A DNA stretch of 64,000 nucleotides from Olleya sp. Hel_I_94 (lineage in GTDB: Bacteria > Bacteroidota > Bacteroidia > Flavobacteriales > Flavobacteriaceae), in contig NZ_VISI01000002.1 of assembly GCF_007827365.1 (NCBI RefSeq), positions 1,741,001 through 1,805,000 on the forward strand, in the 5' to 3' direction. Shown in pieces: positions 61,294-64,000 of this stretch (position 1 is its first letter; the number at the start of each line of letters is the position of its first letter). The translations under genes and the position numbers were made by a program. The notes under the pieces are model-generated. The model had not been told where the DNA came from and made no database searches. It saw only the letters and a list, made by a program, of their open reading frames with translations.

Positions 61294-62297
61294 TCCGTAG
61301 GCGTTTTAAAATGAATACAGTTAGAAATACTATTCGCCATAAAAAACTTAAATCGGTTAAAACCTTTTAAATGCTGCGTTTGTTTCCAAGTATAAGAAAT
61401 AATCTGCCTAAAATAAGGAAACAAATCCATCGCGTTTGTTATTTCTTGTTGATATTTAGATTCTTTTTTACTTAAGTATTTCTGAACCACTTTTAATAAA
61501 AAAGGACCAATTACTAGATACCAAAGCATTAAAATAAGAAAACTACGAAACACGATATAAATAGCCTTTTGCCACCCAAAAAGAGGACCTCCAAATATTG
61601 AAAACCCTAAAACAATTAGGCCAACCGTAATTAGCCACACCCAAACAACTTTGGTTTTAAAGGGTAATTTTCGTTTAGTGTTCTCCGATGCTTTTGGCAT
61701 TGTATCTAAATAAAAATCAACCTCCGGTTTTCTTGATATTATCTTAATAATACTTTTAATAAATAAACCGGCTAATAGTCCACAAACTCCATATATCAGA
61801 AGATATAACGTCACTAAAAAAGATGTGGTAGACGTTTCTGAGACAAAGTCTAACTTTTTCTGAACCCATGAGCCATAAATATTAATAGCTTCCCAAAGAC
61901 CAGTACCATAAACCACTGTTAGCACTATTAGTTTTTGCAATGCGGACTCTAAAAAAGTCACCATTCCTAAAACCAAAATCACAACACCTTTCCAAGAAAA
62001 GTTAGAAAATAAAAACGCACCAAAAAGCGCTTGAAAACTGACTGCAACATAAGCTCCGAATGGAGAATATGGACTTACTGCCATTTTAATAATCAAGACA
62101 ATAACCAATGCTTTTAAAATAGCTTGCCATTTATTTTTAGCATAAAAAGCAATTAAGCTAATTAACAATATTGAAACACCACCAACAATCAAACCTGTGA
62201 ATGGCGAATTAAACACATGCAAAAAACCACCCAAACCAGACTCATTTAAAGCCCAAAGCGCAGTTAATTTATCTATGATTGATTTGTTTTTTTTCAT
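61290..62297 (-). CDS. Multi-pass membrane protein of unknown function, purine/XDH cluster
   Basis: A 335-residue protein from ATG 62297 (an ATG at 62312 is also in frame). About eight hydrophobic segments are seen, including GLIVGGVSILLISLIAFY, ALFGAFLFSNFSWKGVVILV, FLVTLYLLIYGVCGLLAGLF and VWLITVGLIVLGFSIFGGP. A cytoplasmic linker with PEVDFYLDTMPKASE lies in the middle, and the C-terminus is basic. The family is not recognised. It overlaps the P-loop NTPase by 4 bp and follows xdhC after 86 bp. A membrane plus NTPase pair here could form a transport unit. Confidence 0.75.
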   Translation of the reverse strand: MKKNKSIIDKLTALWALNESGLGGFLHVFNSPFTGLIVGGVSILLISLIAFYAKNKWQAILKALVIVLIIKMAVSPYSPFGAYVAVSFQALFGAFLFSNFSWKGVVILVLGMVTFLESALQKLIVLTVVYGTGLWEAINIYGSWVQKKLDFVSETSTTSFLVTLYLLIYGVCGLLAGLFIKSIIKIISRKPEVDFYLDTMPKASENTKRKLPFKTKVVWVWLITVGLIVLGFSIFGGPLFGWQKAIYIVFRSFLILMLWYLVIGPFLLKVVQKYLSKKESKYQQEITNAMDLFPYFRQIISYTWKQTQHLKGFNRFKFFMANSISNCIHFKTPTE

Positions 62298-62383
62298 CTT
62301 TAATTGCTGCAATAATAGCCATTCTTTTACTTACAAGACACTTCGTAATCTCATAGAGGGAATATTATCATCAAATCTTAGTA

Positions 62384-63163
62384 TTAATTAGCTAAGCTTT
62401 TATAATGCACTTGTAGTAATTGTGCAACAACACTTATAGCAATTTCTTTTGGTGTATCACCTCCAATGTCTAAACCAATAGGGCAAACGACATTAGTCAT
62501 ACCTTCAGGAATATTCATCTCTTTAATAAGCATATTGTTAAATCTGACTTTTTTAGTTTTACTGCCAATCAACCCCAAAAATTTAGTTTGATTTTGTAAC
62601 GCCATTGCTATAACATCAAAGTCAATTGCATGATTATGTGTTAACACTAAAACGTAGCTGTTACTACCCCATTTTACAACCTCCTTAAACGTTTTGAAAT
62701 CAGTTTCGTTAGTTTGATGTATTGTAATACTTGCGTCTAAATCTAAATTAGAAAACCAGTCGTCTCGAGAATCTATAAGATTAACTTTAAAAGGCGTGTC
62801 TACTAAAAGTTTGCAGATTTCTACTCCAATATGTCCTGCTCCGAATAAAAATAACTCTGGCGATTGATTCATAGGTTCTATAATAAATTCGACTTTCCCG
62901 CCACAGCACTGCTCAAACTCCGGTCCTAATGTGTAACTAGATTCTATAATTCTGTTGTCATTAATAGCAATTAATGCTTCGTCAATAGCTTTAAACTCTA
63001 GCTTCCCTCCGCCTATGGTTCCGTAAATCTGTTTGTCTTTAGTGACTATCATTCTAGAACCAACAACGCAAGGTGTTGACCCTAGACATTTGGAAACAGT
63101 AATAAAAGCAATAGGTTGTTGTTTTGCCTTAAAATCAGATAATAGACTAATCCAGTTTTGCAT
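62384..63163 (-). CDS. xdhC: XdhC/CoxI family molybdenum-cofactor maturation protein
   Basis: A 259-residue accessory protein. The XdhC/CoxI domain (~10-75) has GSTPCVVGSRMIV and GTIGGGKLEF. The Rossmann-like C-terminal domain (~105-250) has LFLFGAGHIGVEICKLL and LIGSKTKKVRF. XdhC proteins bind molybdenum cofactor, promote its sulfuration and insert it into xanthine dehydrogenase. The cognate xdhAB lies about 2 kb away on the other strand. It begins 6 bp after the antiporter gene, so they share a transcript. Confidence 0.93.
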   Translation of the reverse strand: MQNWISLLSDFKAKQQPIAFITVSKCLGSTPCVVGSRMIVTKDKQIYGTIGGGKLEFKAIDEALIAINDNRIIESSYTLGPEFEQCCGGKVEFIIEPMNQSPELFLFGAGHIGVEICKLLVDTPFKVNLIDSRDDWFSNLDLDASITIHQTNETDFKTFKEVVKWGSNSYVLVLTHNHAIDFDVIAMALQNQTKFLGLIGSKTKKVRFNNMLIKEMNIPEGMTNVVCPIGLDIGGDTPKEIAISVVAQLLQVHYKSLAN

Positions 63164-63168
63164 AAAGG

Positions 63169-64000
63169 CTATTTAATTTCTAGTTTTTTAACCAATTTAC
63201 CAACGGTCATTCCTTGTATTAATATAGAAAAGACAACCACAACATAAGTAATTACCAAAATTAAATCACGCTCCATAACTTCTGTAAGACCTAAAGCCAA
63301 CGCTATAGATATTCCACCGCGTAATCCTCCCCAAGTCATAATTAGGTTGGTTTTTGGCACAAAGTCTAACTTGTTTTCAAAGAATTTTATTGGTATTAAC
63401 AACGAAATATATCTACAAACCAACACTAAAGGAATGGCTAATAAACCAGCAGTCAAATACTCAAATTTAAAGGTTAGCACTAACATTTCCATTCCTATTA
63501 AAACAAACAGAATGGTATTTAAAAGAATATCCAATAACTCCCAAAACTTATCGACATAGGTTTCTGTTGTTTTCGACATTGCACTATCTCTAACCGTATC
63601 ATTCCCAACCACCAAACCAGCGGTCACCATTGCTAAAGGCGCTGATATATGCAGCTTTTGTGCTAAAACAGTTCCTCCCATAACAGCAGCTAGGGTTATA
63701 ATAACTTCAATATCATAATCGTCAATAGACTTCATTAATCTATACGTAATCCAGCCCAAAATCAAACCTAATGCAATCCCTCCAAGCACCTCAACACCAA
63801 ACAGCTCCACAACTTCTAAAGCACTAACATTTTCAATACCTAAATCGGCAATTTTAAAAATGGTTAAAAATATAACAACACCAACACCATCGTTAAAAAG
63901 GGATTCTCCAACAATTTTAGTTTCTAATTTTTTAGGCACACCTGCCTTTTTTAATATACCCAAAACAGCAATTGGATCTGTTGGCGAAATTAATGCACCA
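63169..64000 (-). CDS. Cation/proton antiporter (CPA1, NhaP-like), 3' part only
   Basis: The gene enters from the right edge; 277 codons are visible. The strand reads in with GALISPTDPIAVLGILK, the TDP motif of the CPA1 ion-binding helix, then ESLFNDGVGVVIF, the conserved FNDG segment. About nine hydrophobic segments follow, including MTWGGLRGGISIALALGL. It would exchange sodium or potassium for protons at the inner membrane. It lies 5 bp upstream of xdhC in the same direction. The start is outside the window. Confidence 0.93.
   Translation of the reverse strand, partial: GALISPTDPIAVLGILKKAGVPKKLETKIVGESLFNDGVGVVIFLTIFKIADLGIENVSALEVVELFGVEVLGGIALGLILGWITYRLMKSIDDYDIEVIITLAAVMGGTVLAQKLHISAPLAMVTAGLVVGNDTVRDSAMSKTTETYVDKFWELLDILLNTILFVLIGMEMLVLTFKFEYLTAGLLAIPLVLVCRYISLLIPIKFFENKLDFVPKTNLIMTWGGLRGGISIALALGLTEVMERDLILVITYVVVVFSILIQGMTVGKLVKKLEIK

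Overview
The window is about 64 kb of AT-rich chromosome from a member of the Flavobacteriaceae (Bacteroidota), probably marine. The assignment rests on gene content and signals. There is an alternative complex III (act) operon and a class II-type HMG-CoA reductase beside a GYDIA-type GHMP kinase. A GT117/DUF2723 membrane protein, a YgiQ radical-SAM protein and a SurA/PpiD-like foldase are also present. Many genes carry the Bacteroidota -7 promoter element TAnnTTTG, and the two tRNA promoters match TTTG-N19-TAnnTTTG exactly. I cannot name the genus from sequence alone.

Layout: 1-4905 (minus) is the start of an alternative complex III operon (actA, actB, partial actC). 5118-5516 encodes a SPOR protein. 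5587-10111 (minus) is rimP-nusA-infB, with a terminator-like hairpin just before rimP. 10274-16888 holds a universal stress protein, tRNA-Gln, a GT117 protein, a polysaccharide deacetylase, a thioredoxin fold without cysteines and a metallophosphoesterase. 17145-22817 is a glycoprotein-glycan locus: GH92 mannosidase, FucP-like transporter and glycosylasparaginase. 22913-25768 is polA.

25801-29246 is a restriction-modification cassette and the most unusual part of the window. Its cytosine-C5 methyltransferase carries an N-terminal domain resembling the arm-type DNA-binding domain of Bacteroidota tyrosine recombinases. The upstream region has GTCCGT hexamers on a 6-bp lattice overlapping the probable promoter. 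The partner is an MvaI/BcnI-type endonuclease. A small unknown gene with a perfect inverted repeat in front of it and a short orphan reading frame follow.

29701-40920 holds a TspO-like membrane protein, YgiQ, an orphan ABC permease, a C-terminal processing protease, surE, a small membrane protein, lpxB, an NlpC/P60 lipoprotein and ComEC. 40928-45381 (minus) encodes a thioredoxin, a POT peptide transporter and a DPP IV-type peptidase, a likely peptide-utilisation group. 45529-47732 carries two mevalonate-pathway genes. 47799-55542 (minus) is a cell-envelope operon: coaX, outer-membrane protein, TPR protein, lptC, small membrane protein, CBS/hemolysin-type protein, PpiD-like foldase.

55739-64000 holds tRNA-Phe, then a purine-degradation island: guanine deaminase and two-subunit xanthine dehydrogenase on plus; XdhC, a membrane protein of unknown role, a P-loop NTPase and a partial cation/proton antiporter on minus. 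Guanine would be deaminated to xanthine and oxidised to urate, with XdhC assisting cofactor insertion. A roughly 115-bp palindromic repeat lies between the deaminase and the dehydrogenase. No rRNA, CRISPR array, transposase or complete integrase was seen, and no gene-free stretch exceeds 300 bases.
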